Below are positions 25,189-34,284 of a stretch of 64,000 nt of DNA, one piece after another (the stretch's first letter is position 1; every line of letters begins with the position of its first letter). Source of the stretch: an uncultured Eubacteriales bacterium. Lineage in GTDB: Bacteria > Bacillota > Clostridia > Peptostreptococcales > Anaerovoracaceae. The stretch covers positions 54,459 through 118,458 of the forward strand of contig UQNJ01000005.1 of the NCBI GenBank assembly GCA_900542295.1. Direction: 5' to 3'. Made by a program: the position numbers and the translations under genes. A model generated the notes under the pieces. That model had not been told where the DNA came from. It ran no database searches and saw nothing but the letters and a program-made list of their open reading frames with translations.

Positions 25189-26022
25189 TTAAATGTTAAT
25201 CAGTACAAGGGAAGCTGCAATTATAAGCATGGCATATTTTTCTTGTCTGCTCGGCTTTTCCTTAAAGACCAGATAATTGATTATACTTACGGCCAGTATA
25301 ACGCCTGCACTTAATATCGGAAAAACCGCATATGCAGGCATCCTTGATACAGCTAAAAGAGTAAAGTAAAGTCCCATCTGGTTGGGAATTCCGGTAATCG
25401 ATCCTGCGATTATATCGCCGGCAGTCATATTCCTATCCTTAACAAGCATTATTACAAAGCTTATTATCATGCAAATGAAAAAAGTATAGAATGTAAACAA
25501 CTCTTTCATAGCCGGGTCTCCGTAAATGTCGAATAGCTTTGTATTTAAGTCTGCCGTTCCTCTGACGATAAGGACTACCATCAGCAGCTTAACATCTTTT
25601 ACCCCCGCATCTCCGGTTCTGTTTATCATGACTATAGCAAACACTGCCAGAACTATGCCTACCATCTGTATCATCGTCGGAATTTCTGAAAAAAGCACAA
25701 TTGATACAATTGTAGGTATTAAAACTCCAAGCTTGCTGAAAGTTGTAGTCATCGGCGTGCCGTTCTTTCCGGTACTGCTTCTTATAACCAGCATTCCGGC
25801 AGTCATGCAAATGCCGTTAAACACCGCAAGAAGCAATGCAAACAAGCCCTCACTGCTATTATAGAACAGCACCTTCTCATCCATTATTAAATACGATAGT
25901 ATGGTGCATACTATGAAAGTAAAAACTGTTGCCACATACCTGTTGCCATGATGACTTTCGGTATATCTCATGCCGAAAAATGTTCCGGTGCTTGCTAAAA
26001 CGGCTATGCATAAATATATCAT
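25189..26022 (-). CDS. DMT/EamA-type membrane transporter (second paralogue)
   Basis: 277 residues with about ten hydrophobic helices. It shares the N-terminal ESHHGNRY motif, NSSEGLFALLLA, GKNGTPMTTTFSKLGVLIPTI and the closing VILAVSIINYLVF with the transporter at 2708-3589. It is the last gene of the catabolic operon, 21 bases after the M20 hydrolase. Both paralogues are paired with a homologous amidohydrolase, which suggests related cargo. Direction of transport is unknown. Confidence 0.85.
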   Translation of the reverse strand: MIYLCIAVLASTGTFFGMRYTESHHGNRYVATVFTFIVCTILSYLIMDEKVLFYNSSEGLFALLLAVFNGICMTAGMLVIRSSTGKNGTPMTTTFSKLGVLIPTIVSIVLFSEIPTMIQMVGIVLAVFAIVMINRTGDAGVKDVKLLMVVLIVRGTADLNTKLFDIYGDPAMKELFTFYTFFICMIISFVIMLVKDRNMTAGDIIAGSITGIPNQMGLYFTLLAVSRMPAYAVFPILSAGVILAVSIINYLVFKEKPSRQEKYAMLIIAASLVLINI

Positions 26023-26043
26023 ATCAGATTTACCTCTTACATG

Positions 26044-27252
26044 TTACTTATTGCTCGACAAAATATAATTTAATATAACTCTCATACCCGTCTCTATCTG
26101 CGAGACCTCAGTATACTCATGTATATTATGACTTATTCCGCCTTTACAAGGAATGAATACCATACCGGTAGGACACAGCATGTCAAAGGACATGGCATCA
26201 TGACCGGCCCCGCTTGGCAGTCTGATATAATCAATCTCTTCATTTTCAGCTGCTTTTGCAAGTCCGTTTATAACATTTTCATCAAGAAGCACCAGCCTCT
26301 TCTCGTCTGTTTTTTCCAGGCGATAAGTTACATTCCGTCTGTCGCAAATTTCATTTATGCTGCTTTTTAGCCTGTCCTCCATGCGGCATATGCTGTCCTG
26401 ATCAATTCCTCTCATATCTATCTGCAAATTTACATATCCGGGAACTGCATTCATCACATTGGGATGATTTTCTACAGCACCTGTTGTTGCAACAGAATGA
26501 TATATGCTTTCTTCCCTGCCTGTACTTTCTACTCTTAAAATCACTTCCGCAGCTGCACACAATGCATCTTTTCTGAGCTTCATAGGCGTCGCTCCCGAAT
26601 GCTCCGAAAGCCCCTCAATTGTAAGCTCATATCTATGCGGTGCAGCAATTGCCGTAACTATTCCGACGCTTTTTTCAGCGTCTTCTAAAACCCTTCCCTG
26701 TTCTATATGAAGTTCAAGATATTGTTTTAAACCTTTTATAACAGGTACATCCATAGTAAATCCTCTATCTGCCATAAGCTCCGCAAGAGGTCTTCCGTCT
26801 CTTGATATTGCTGCCCCAAGACGCTCCCTATCGACGCTTCCCGTTATAATTCCGCTTCCTATAGTACAGATTTTAAAATTTGAAGATTCCTCACATCTAA
26901 AGGCCGCAGCCGTAACAGGTTCTTTATATCCTTTAAGTTCATTTACTATCAGAAGTCCTGCAAACACGCCTACAACTCCGTCAAACTCACCGCCCTCAAC
27001 CACCGAGTCAAGGTGAGAACCTATCAAGGTGTACCCGGAAGTTCCCTCCGGCATGTTGGAAGCGAAACTGTTGCCCGCCTTGTCCTCCCATACATAAAGA
27101 CCCATTGACTCAGCCGTCTGTCTGAAGATTTCATGCATTCTGTCTTCTTCAGGAGAATATCCCAGCCTTGTGACTCCGCCTCCATCAAGAGCTCCTATAT
27201 CTGAAACCTTATTAAACAACTCTGTAATTGAGTCTTTAAAATTAACTTTCAT
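26044..27252 (-). CDS. M20-family N-carbamoyl amino acid / allantoate-type amidohydrolase
   Basis: 402 residues of the AllC/HyuC group of M20 metallopeptidases, which remove a carbamoyl group as CO2 and ammonia. Two-metal site residues are visible: H80 and D82 in IGSHLDSV, D91 in EFDGVVG, the glutamates in RCEESSNF, and the histidine of SGAGHDAMS. The dimerisation lid carries LSEHSGATPM, where the family has EANHAGATPM. The start is five bases after the hydantoinase stop; a longer open frame upstream is ignored. It is expected to act on the ring-opened product of the preceding enzyme. Confidence 0.92.
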   Translation of the reverse strand: MKVNFKDSITELFNKVSDIGALDGGGVTRLGYSPEEDRMHEIFRQTAESMGLYVWEDKAGNSFASNMPEGTSGYTLIGSHLDSVVEGGEFDGVVGVFAGLLIVNELKGYKEPVTAAAFRCEESSNFKICTIGSGIITGSVDRERLGAAISRDGRPLAELMADRGFTMDVPVIKGLKQYLELHIEQGRVLEDAEKSVGIVTAIAAPHRYELTIEGLSEHSGATPMKLRKDALCAAAEVILRVESTGREESIYHSVATTGAVENHPNVMNAVPGYVNLQIDMRGIDQDSICRMEDRLKSSINEICDRRNVTYRLEKTDEKRLVLLDENVINGLAKAAENEEIDYIRLPSGAGHDAMSFDMLCPTGMVFIPCKGGISHNIHEYTEVSQIETGMRVILNYILSSNK

Positions 27253-27257
27253 ACTGT

Positions 27258-28658
27258 CTACCTTTCCGGGCGAATCAAGTGTCCTTGAGGCTCGCCTAAA
27301 ATTTCTCCGTCTTTCATTACAGTTGTACCTCTTACAATGGTGCATACCGGTCTGCCCTTCATTTGTCTGCCGTCGAACGGAGAAAGCTTCGTTTTAGAAT
27401 GAAGCCTGTTCTGATCCATTACATATTCCACATCAGGATCAACTATAGTTATATCTGCGTCTGTTCCCACTTCAAGAGAACCTTTAGACGGATAAAGACC
27501 AAACATCTTGGCAGGTGCTTCGGAAAGAATTTCCGCCAGCTTATTCCAGTTTATTCTTCCTTTATTAACTGCATCTATAACTACGGGAACCATGGTTTCA
27601 ACCGTTACCATTCCTGCCGGTGCCGACCATATATCCTGTGCTTTTTCCTCCGGTGTATGAGGAGCATGGTCCGACGCAACAAATGAAATAGTCCCTTCTT
27701 TGAGTCCTTCCCACAAAAGCTCCATATCATATTTTGTCCTTACAGGCGGATACCCCTTCATAGATGTTCCTGCGTGTTCATAATCCTCGTTGGTAAGAGC
27801 CAGGTAATGAGGGCATGTTTCTGCGGTTACGCTGCTTCCTTTTTCCTGCGCTCTTTTGATTATTTCCACTCCATCACCTGCTGCCAGATGCAATATATGC
27901 AAGTCTGCACCTGTTGCCTCTGCAATCTTTATTGCATTGTCTATGACCAATGTTTCACTGAAATCAGGTCTCGAATAAAGCATACCGTCATAATTGTTCA
28001 TGTTTTTTGCCTTGGCTTCCTCTGTCAAAACCTTTATTATTCCGAAATCCTCAGCATGTATGGCAATTTTCTTTCCGGTCTTTGCCACATCCGAAAAAAG
28101 CTTATATACCTCTCCGGTACTGAACGGCGGTATTACATTCTTCATGCCCTCCTCATAATTGTATATGAGCTGATATGTACCGGAGTCTATTGCGTATCCC
28201 CAGAAAAACTTAAAGGCTACCACACCCTCTTCTGCAAGGGGTATAAGCTGATCTCTGTTCAAATCTCCCAGGCACAAGCCCCATACTCCAAAATCAACAT
28301 ACGCCTTCGGCGTTATGGTCTTGACCAAGTCTCTGAAGTTTTCCACCGAATAGATAGCAGGATTGCAGTTGGGCATTTCCAAAATCGTAGTTATTCCGCC
28401 TGCTGCCGCCGCCATTGATGAATGTCTGAAATCCTCTTTATAGTGTGCTCCTTTAGAGCCGTCTCTTGAGTGACAGTGTGTATCTATAAAACCCGGGAAA
28501 ACAAGCTTGCCTGATGCATCCACAGTTTCTTTAACTTCACCCTCAAGGTCTCTGTCTGTGACAGCTGCAATCTTTCCGTCTTTAATATATATATTTCCGT
28601 AGCTTTCACCTGAGGCAGTGATCATATGAGCATTCTTGATAAGTTTATCCCAATTCAT
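27258..28658 (-). CDS. hydantoinase / dihydropyrimidinase / allantoinase-type cyclic amidohydrolase
   Basis: 466 residues with a TIM-barrel cyclic amidase layout. HxH metal pair H61 and H63 in FIDTHCHSRDG, the carboxylated lysine K150 in VVAFKFFWGY, a metal histidine in KIAIHAED, another in LHILHLAAGDG, and the catalytic aspartate in ASDHAPHTPEEK. It would open a five- or six-membered cyclic amide (hydantoin, dihydropyrimidine or allantoin) to an N-carbamoyl acid. The ring specificity cannot be decided by eye. Its start is one base after the CapA-like stop. Confidence 0.92.
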   Translation of the reverse strand: MNWDKLIKNAHMITASGESYGNIYIKDGKIAAVTDRDLEGEVKETVDASGKLVFPGFIDTHCHSRDGSKGAHYKEDFRHSSMAAAAGGITTILEMPNCNPAIYSVENFRDLVKTITPKAYVDFGVWGLCLGDLNRDQLIPLAEEGVVAFKFFWGYAIDSGTYQLIYNYEEGMKNVIPPFSTGEVYKLFSDVAKTGKKIAIHAEDFGIIKVLTEEAKAKNMNNYDGMLYSRPDFSETLVIDNAIKIAEATGADLHILHLAAGDGVEIIKRAQEKGSSVTAETCPHYLALTNEDYEHAGTSMKGYPPVRTKYDMELLWEGLKEGTISFVASDHAPHTPEEKAQDIWSAPAGMVTVETMVPVVIDAVNKGRINWNKLAEILSEAPAKMFGLYPSKGSLEVGTDADITIVDPDVEYVMDQNRLHSKTKLSPFDGRQMKGRPVCTIVRGTTVMKDGEILGEPQGHLIRPER

Positions 28659-28659
28659 A

Positions 28660-29973
28660 TTACTTTTCCTCCAACTCTATGTAACCTACTCCATCTTTGA
28701 TTTTTAAGTCAGTTCCCATTTCAGCACACAGCTTTTGCATGGAAACAAGAATACCGGTGTTTTCCGTAAGCTTAGGCAGCCCTCTTGTATACCTCGGAAG
28801 TTCCTGGTTTAAAGTTATCGGATATAAATAAACTCGCTGTATTTTCCCGTCTTCTACTATCCATTTTGCAACAACTGAATTCCATACATCCTTGTTTACG
28901 CCAAGTCCAACCTTTCCGCCTTGACTTCTCCTGTCCATTCCTGCGCCAACCTGCGCATCATAAGGAAGCCCGTATTTTTCATAAAAATCTGCCGGCTGAT
29001 GAGCAGTAGTATCGTTTTCAAATATAAAGTTGCCCAGACTGTAGAAAATCAATCCGCCTTTATAACATTCTATTCCCCTGAGCACATGTGGTCCGTGACC
29101 CAAAACAGCAATCGCTCCGGCATCAATACATTCTCTTGCAAAAGTCTTCAAAAACTCTGCCGGATAGTCCTTTCTCAAGCCTCCGAGCTCATGGGAATGT
29201 ATACTCACCATAACATAGTCAGCCTGAGATTTTGCTTCTCTTATGGAAGCCTTTATCCTTTCCATATCCCGCTTGTCGGGAATAGTCTCTTTGTATGTTT
29301 TTTCAGATTCAACAAAGCTTTTGCCTGCAAATTTAAAGGCTCCCGGTGTTTCTACCGCAAACCCCTCCTTAATGTCGAGCTCTTGCTGAGCATCGATAAG
29401 AGTTTCATGAGCAATCTCTCTCAACGCTTCAAGCTGTGATTTGCTTACATGAAATTTTTCCTCATGTCTTAAAGGATTTACTCCGGGTCTTCCCTTCATA
29501 TCTCCTCTCTGGTTTCCCGCTGTCCATGCTTCATGAAATGTGGCGGTTGCCGCTATCAGTGCAACTCTTCCGGAAGAACATTCCAAATATACCGGAGCCG
29601 CTGCATCTGCCAGATTTTCTCCGATACCTGCAAATCTTACGCCCTTTTCCTTAAGATGCCTTATTGTAGCCATCAGACCGTTATGACTGTAATCCATTGA
29701 ATGATTGTTGGCTGCATTATAAAGATTAAAGTTATATTTCTTCAAGTCATCAAGAACAGCAGGCGATGCCATAGCCCATGTTCCGCCGCTGAAAGGATAA
29801 GGGTATCCCTCTCTGTCATGTATTGTGGTTTCCAGATTTGCAAATCTGACCTCAGATTCACCGACTAATTTCACTATTTGCTCAAGACCATCGTATCCGG
29901 CTTCCGCCAGAGGTCTGTTCATAAATATATCTCCCACAGCAGTGAAAGAAATTCGTGCTCCCATAATTTTCAT
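28660..29973 (-). CDS. CapA/PgsA-type calcineurin-like phosphoesterase
   Basis: About 437 residues of the PGA_cap family: VGDIFMNRP near the N-terminus, FANLETTI, NAANNHSMDYS, VMVSIHSHELGG and AVLGHGPHVLRGIE with SLGNFIF. The metal-binding histidines and asparagines of a metallophosphatase are present. No signal peptide or membrane anchor is seen, so it is probably cytoplasmic, unlike capsule-linked CapA. It lies inside a catabolic operon (44 bases from one gene, one base from the next), so a role in this pathway is likely but undefined. The start at 29973 follows AAGAGG. Confidence 0.88.
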   Translation of the reverse strand: MKIMGARISFTAVGDIFMNRPLAEAGYDGLEQIVKLVGESEVRFANLETTIHDREGYPYPFSGGTWAMASPAVLDDLKKYNFNLYNAANNHSMDYSHNGLMATIRHLKEKGVRFAGIGENLADAAAPVYLECSSGRVALIAATATFHEAWTAGNQRGDMKGRPGVNPLRHEEKFHVSKSQLEALREIAHETLIDAQQELDIKEGFAVETPGAFKFAGKSFVESEKTYKETIPDKRDMERIKASIREAKSQADYVMVSIHSHELGGLRKDYPAEFLKTFARECIDAGAIAVLGHGPHVLRGIECYKGGLIFYSLGNFIFENDTTAHQPADFYEKYGLPYDAQVGAGMDRRSQGGKVGLGVNKDVWNSVVAKWIVEDGKIQRVYLYPITLNQELPRYTRGLPKLTENTGILVSMQKLCAEMGTDLKIKDGVGYIELEEK

Positions 29974-30017
29974 CAAGCCTCTTTCCAAATAAAATTTATG
30001 TCATGAAAAGGAAAGCC

Positions 30018-31442
30018 TTAAAGCTTTCCTTCTTTCATATATTTCGCATTTACTCCGTTTACTTCCCAGAATACCGGTTCTGCCGCAGGTACAAGTTTGT
30101 CTGCCGCCTCCTGTGCCTCCGCTGTTATTTCTTCTAAATCAAAAGTAAGCGGTTTTCTGTTTTTAACTATGATTTTGCCTCCTGCAATTACCGTATCTAC
30201 ATCCCTGCCGCTTGCTCCGTAGACAAGATTAGGCACTATATTTCTCATCGGAGACTCATAAACCGGCTGCATTGCAGGCACATCCGTTCTTACGAGTATA
30301 ATGTCTGCATCCTTGCCTATCTCTATTGAACCTGCAACATCATCAATACCAATTGCACGAGCTCCCTCTATAGTTGCCATTCTCAAAACCTTCCAGCACG
30401 GCATCACTTCCGGGTCTTCATATTTTATCTTGTTGAACAGGGCTGTCATACGCATTTCGTTGAACATATTGTGCTCGTTATTGCCGTTTGCCTGATCGCT
30501 TCCCATTCCTACACGACCGCCGAAATCCTGAAATTGTTTTGCCGGAGGAACTACTCCGTCAATTATTCCTATGGCCGCAGAGCATACTACCATACGGCTT
30601 CCATGCTCTACTATTCTCCTTACCTCATCTTCTTCGGCATTAGTAAGATGTATGCCTATGAGTCTGTCATCCAAAAGATTTCTTTCTTCAAGGAAATCAA
30701 TGGTTCTTTTGCCATACCTCATAAGCATCTGTTTTGTTTCTCTGTCTCCCTGAGACAAGTGCATATACATAAAAGTATTATGTTCTTTTGCAAGTTCCTG
30801 AGCTTTAAACAGGACTTCTTCGCTGACAAAGTCAGCACCTTGAGGTGCAAACATCACACGTATTCTGCCTTTTTCGGCGCCATGCCATTTGTTGAATATT
30901 TCCATGGCTTCAGCAAAAGTTTCTTCTGTATAAGCCTTGTCATATTCGTAAAGTTCTCCGGGTGCATAAACCCTATCGATAGCACTTCTGATACGACATC
31001 CTATGTTACCTCTAACGCCTGTTTTAGCCACAAATTCACATACGGCCGCCTCAAAAGGTCCTTCATCTCCGATAGTCGTAGTTCCGTTTAAAATGGCCTC
31101 GGCCATCCCGAGTCTGCCGCCGGCAGCCCTGGTTTCTCTTGTCGCATTTACTAAAAATGGAGCGGTGCCATGCATCATCCAGTTTCCTACATCCTGTGCA
31201 ACACCTCTCAATATGCTTGAGGTAGTGTGCATATGTCCGTCTATCAGCCCCGGAAGAACTATGTATTTTGTTCCGTCTACGGTTTCTTTTGCATCATAAG
31301 TTTTTTCGATTTCGTCTTTAGGGGCTATGTCTATTATCTTTCCGCCGTCTATCGCAACAGAGCTGTCTTTTACATATCCTACGCCGTCACCTTGCATCGT
31401 GTACATATGATGCGTATGCACAATCATATCTATCTTCTTCAT
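30018..31442 (-). CDS. metal-dependent amidohydrolase (second ATZ/TRZ deaminase-like paralogue)
   Basis: 474 residues, colinear with the protein at 3590-5011. Shared blocks include DGHMHT, NWMM, PGELYEYD/PGELYEFD, QGDRET, SDQANGNN/SDQAPGNN, ALFNKIKY, RMATIEGARA, PMRNIVPN and the C-terminus KYMKEGKL/QFMKEGKL. The metal histidines (DGHMH, MYMHLSQGD, GIHLTNA) and the aspartate of GMGSDQ are present. In this operon it would be the first chemical step, possibly removing an amino group from a cyclic imino-urea. The start MKKIDM follows GGAG. Confidence 0.9.
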   Translation of the reverse strand: MKKIDMIVHTHHMYTMQGDGVGYVKDSSVAIDGGKIIDIAPKDEIEKTYDAKETVDGTKYIVLPGLIDGHMHTTSSILRGVAQDVGNWMMHGTAPFLVNATRETRAAGGRLGMAEAILNGTTTIGDEGPFEAAVCEFVAKTGVRGNIGCRIRSAIDRVYAPGELYEYDKAYTEETFAEAMEIFNKWHGAEKGRIRVMFAPQGADFVSEEVLFKAQELAKEHNTFMYMHLSQGDRETKQMLMRYGKRTIDFLEERNLLDDRLIGIHLTNAEEDEVRRIVEHGSRMVVCSAAIGIIDGVVPPAKQFQDFGGRVGMGSDQANGNNEHNMFNEMRMTALFNKIKYEDPEVMPCWKVLRMATIEGARAIGIDDVAGSIEIGKDADIILVRTDVPAMQPVYESPMRNIVPNLVYGASGRDVDTVIAGGKIIVKNRKPLTFDLEEITAEAQEAADKLVPAAEPVFWEVNGVNAKYMKEGKL

Positions 31443-31475
31443 TTTTTTCTCCGTATGTCCTGCAACAAGCACATC

Positions 31476-31497
31476 GGCAGGGGTTTAAACCCCTGCC
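31476..31497. repeat. 22-base perfect palindrome at the nhaC stop codon
   Basis: Arms GGCAGGGGTTT and AAACCCCTGCC meet with no spacer, spanning the last codons and stop of nhaC. In RNA this would form a stable GC-rich hairpin 34 bases before the next start. No T-run follows, so it is not a standard terminator; it may protect the upstream message or set relative expression. Confidence 0.6.
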
Positions 31498-33074
31498 TGT
31501 GCTGTTGATTTATCAGCGTCTTTAAGTTCTGCGTCAAAATCGTAATCTTTGTACTTGTTGACTGTGATTTTATTCTGAATCAGTATTGCAACAACTGCTA
31601 CTGCGAATCCGGCAACTATGCCTAATACCAAACTATTTGCAAGTCCGTCAACCAGATATGCAACAAATGTTGCACCTCCAGCTGTAAGTGCATAAGGAAT
31701 CTGGCTTGAAACATGGGCGATATGGTCACTTCCCGAAGCCATAGAAGCCTTGATTGTAGTGTCGGAAATAGGCGAACAGTGATCTCCGAAAAGTCCTCCT
31801 CCTACTGCTGCTGCTGCGCCTATACCTATTCCCAGTCCGTATCCGTAACAGATAGGAACTGCTATAGGCATAAGAAGTGCTGTTGTTCCCCATGAACTTC
31901 CTGTTGCAAAAGACATTACTGCTCCGGCAATGAATATGAATGCCGGCAGGATTGCAGGGGATACACCGATCTTATCAACCGCTGCTGCTACTACTCCTGC
32001 CAGATCTAACGCGGAGGATACGCTTGAAAGTGCCCATGCAAGAGCAAGAATCATTACTACGTTAAGAGCTATGAAACATCCTTCAAGCCATTTCTGGAAA
32101 CCTTCTACAAGAGTGAACATCTTTTCACATGCACCCACAACGATAGAAGATAGTCCGGCAGCTGTAAGTCCACATACGATTGCAAGAGTCATTGTGCAAT
32201 TTCTGAATGAACCGATTAAACCGTTCTCTATGATATTTCCTTCCCAGAATACACAGCCGAGCATAACTATAAGCATAACTGCCATAGGAACGATGAAGTT
32301 CATCAGTGGATAATATTTGTCAGGGTCTGCAGTCTCGTCAGCTTGGTCAGGAACAACCGGAACATCTCCCGGAGCCACAAGTCTGCCTGTTACGTCAGCT
32401 CTTCTTTCTGCCAGCCATAATTTACCGATATCCTTGCCCGTAATACATACGAAGTATACCAGCAAAACTGCGATTATAGAATAGAAGTTATGAGTCCAGT
32501 ATTCACCGTAATAGTTCCATCCGTCACCGGCAATTCCAAGGGCTGCCAGCTCTGCTGCAATAAGTCCTACATAATATGGTCCGTAACTGCATATAGGTGA
32601 AAGTGCTGCCATGTTACATCCCAATGAGTCGCATATATATGCCAGTTTGATTTTTGCAACATTGTAGGCTTCTGTTATTGGTCTCATTACAACTCCAAGC
32701 AGGAAACAAGGTTCTGTATAAATAAATGCAAATCCTGCTGCTGTAGTAATGGTTTCCGCTCCACGTTTGGATTTTACTACTTTTTTGATGGCATTGGCCA
32801 TAGCAGGCCCTGCTCCTGTCAGTTTGAGCATTCTTGCCATTCCCTGAATTACTACGATTATTATAAGTGTTCTGATGTTTCCCTCGCTTGTAAGCGGCGG
32901 AATGATGTAATCTCGGAACATCACCGGGAATGCAGTAAGAGGATTTCCTCCGCATAAAATGATTACACCAACAAAAATTCCGATACATAACGAAAGATGT
33001 GTTTTCTTTGTTACCAGGGCCAATACGATAACTATCGCCGCCGGCAGCAGTGCTAAAATTCCATAGCTTTCCAT
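31485..33074 (-). CDS. NhaC-family sodium/proton (or solute) antiporter
   Basis: 529 residues with about a dozen membrane helices. Family signatures are VMSFATGSSWGTTALLMPIAVP and GGGLFGDHCSPISDTT, plus FAIYTEPCF-like FAFIYTEPCFLLGV. NhaC relatives exchange Na+/H+ or malate/lactate-type solutes, so it could export a pathway product in exchange for substrate. It is the first structural gene after the IclR regulator. The start MESYGIL follows AAAGGA; a frame extension of 11 codons is discounted. Confidence 0.9.
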   Translation of the reverse strand: MESYGILALLPAAIVIVLALVTKKTHLSLCIGIFVGVIILCGGNPLTAFPVMFRDYIIPPLTSEGNIRTLIIIVVIQGMARMLKLTGAGPAMANAIKKVVKSKRGAETITTAAGFAFIYTEPCFLLGVVMRPITEAYNVAKIKLAYICDSLGCNMAALSPICSYGPYYVGLIAAELAALGIAGDGWNYYGEYWTHNFYSIIAVLLVYFVCITGKDIGKLWLAERRADVTGRLVAPGDVPVVPDQADETADPDKYYPLMNFIVPMAVMLIVMLGCVFWEGNIIENGLIGSFRNCTMTLAIVCGLTAAGLSSIVVGACEKMFTLVEGFQKWLEGCFIALNVVMILALAWALSSVSSALDLAGVVAAAVDKIGVSPAILPAFIFIAGAVMSFATGSSWGTTALLMPIAVPICYGYGLGIGIGAAAAVGGGLFGDHCSPISDTTIKASMASGSDHIAHVSSQIPYALTAGGATFVAYLVDGLANSLVLGIVAGFAVAVVAILIQNKITVNKYKDYDFDAELKDADKSTAQAGV

Positions 33075-33128
33075 TGTGGTCCTTTCCTTTCTGTCCTTGA
33101 TATTCAATCTTCAGACTTCATATCATCG

Positions 33129-33917
33129 CTATAAGATTTCAGGAGCCGTTTCTTCGTATCCCAGTCTTTCGGATAAAAGTTTTGTTTCTTTCAAAACATC
33201 AGGTAAAATTTTAATAATAGCATCATCCACAAATCTGCTGTCAGGTCCTATAATACTTATGCTTCCTACAACATCTCCGTGTTTTCCGAAAATAGGGATT
33301 CCAAGAGCGTTGACATTTTCGTCATATTCACTGTGGCTGACATAATACCCTTTCTTTCTGGTTTCCGAAATTACAGCAGCAATTTCATCATCATCACAAT
33401 CAAGATTGCCTGCCATTCTCTGAATTCTGACGCAGCGTTCAAGTTCTTCCTCCGAAAGATATGCAAGTGCGCTTCTTCCGGTAGCTCCTTTTAGCATAGG
33501 GATATCCGAGTTCAAAACACATGTACATTTGAGAACTTTTTCGCTTTCCACTTTAGCTATACATGTCATTCTTCCATTCTCGTATGAACATATTGCCAGA
33601 GTCTCACCGCTGAGATCCGCCAGTTTTTGCAGTACCGGCTGTCCCTCACGCTTCAAAAGAGTCAAATTGTCGGTGAGTCTTCCGAGCCTTGATATTTCAA
33701 CTCCGAGTATGTATTTACCGTTTTCCGTCAGTTCTACAAAGCCCGAATTCTTCAATGTAGTCAAAATGCGAAATGTAGTGCTTTTGTTCAAAGACAACAT
33801 TCTCGAAAATTCCATCAATGAAATTTCTCTCATATTGCCGCTGAAGCATTGCAAGGCACTTAAGGCTCTCTCTACTGAACGAATATTGTAGTCTTTTTCA
33901 TCTCTTTGTTGTTTCAT
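33129..33917 (-). CDS. IclR-family transcriptional regulator
   Basis: 262 residues. An N-terminal winged helix-turn-helix (SVERALSALQCFSG, then MEFSRMLSLNKSTTFRILTTLKNSGFV) precedes an effector-binding domain (GEPVLQKLADLSGETLAI in pattern; MLKGATGRSALAYLSEEEL; then NALGIPIFGKHGDVVGSISI). IclR proteins control catabolic operons by sensing small acids. It is the promoter-proximal gene of the 25-34 kb operon, 54 bases before nhaC, so it probably regulates its own operon. Confidence 0.95.
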   Translation of the reverse strand: MKQQRDEKDYNIRSVERALSALQCFSGNMREISLMEFSRMLSLNKSTTFRILTTLKNSGFVELTENGKYILGVEISRLGRLTDNLTLLKREGQPVLQKLADLSGETLAICSYENGRMTCIAKVESEKVLKCTCVLNSDIPMLKGATGRSALAYLSEEELERCVRIQRMAGNLDCDDDEIAAVISETRKKGYYVSHSEYDENVNALGIPIFGKHGDVVGSISIIGPDSRFVDDAIIKILPDVLKETKLLSERLGYEETAPEIL

Positions 33918-33949
33918 TAGGCAAAACTCCCTTTCCCTTTGTTGTTAAC

Positions 33950-33977
33950 ATTATATCATTTCTTACCCCCGTGTCAA
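33950..33977 (-). promoter_or_regulatory. strong sigma-A promoter for the iclR-led operon
   Basis: Both hexamers are perfect (TTGACA and TATAAT) with a 16-base spacer, 33 bases before the iclR start. TGTTAACA, a short palindrome, lies just after the -10. Confidence 0.85.
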
Positions 33978-33997
33978 TAACTTATTTGTTGATTTTG

Positions 33998-34019
33998 TGA
34001 TATTTTTGGTAAAATATCA
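33998..34019. promoter_or_regulatory. candidate operator: 9-bp inverted repeat upstream of the iclR promoter
   Basis: TGATATTTT, TGGT, AAAATATCA: perfect nine-base arms about 21 bases upstream of the -35. The position suits an IclR-type operator or activator site. It may also simply be an AT-rich UP-like element. Confidence 0.45.
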
Positions 34020-34284
34020 ATATTTTTTGTGTTTTCAGGCATATTTAGGCGAAATTTTTCCATTTTTTACATTTTTAGGGTTTTATTGTATAAAACCATT
34101 TTGAGGATTTTATATACAGGATACGCAGCTCTATCTTCACACATTTAAATATATCACTTATAATTTCCGTTCACTGCTTAGTGGTTATAAAGCAATATAT
34201 GAAGAGTTCGAAGTTCCGCTTGGCGAACATAGAGTTCGTGTCAGAACCAAAGACACCTTGGGGGTATCACAATGAAAAAAGTCA

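Noticed and set aside
25589..25810. 73-residue cysteine-rich minus-strand ORF
   Set aside because: Out-of-frame reading inside the DMT transporter gene on the same strand.
27774..28418. 214-residue plus-strand ORF
   Set aside because: Antisense shadow of the hydantoinase-type gene; cysteine-rich, random-looking translation.
30471..31091. 206-residue plus-strand ORF
   Set aside because: Antisense shadow of the well-supported amidohydrolase gene, with no ribosome site or family likeness.
31476..31497. Intrinsic terminator between nhaC and the amidohydrolase
   Set aside because: The palindrome is strong but no T-run follows, and the genes are otherwise arranged as one operon.
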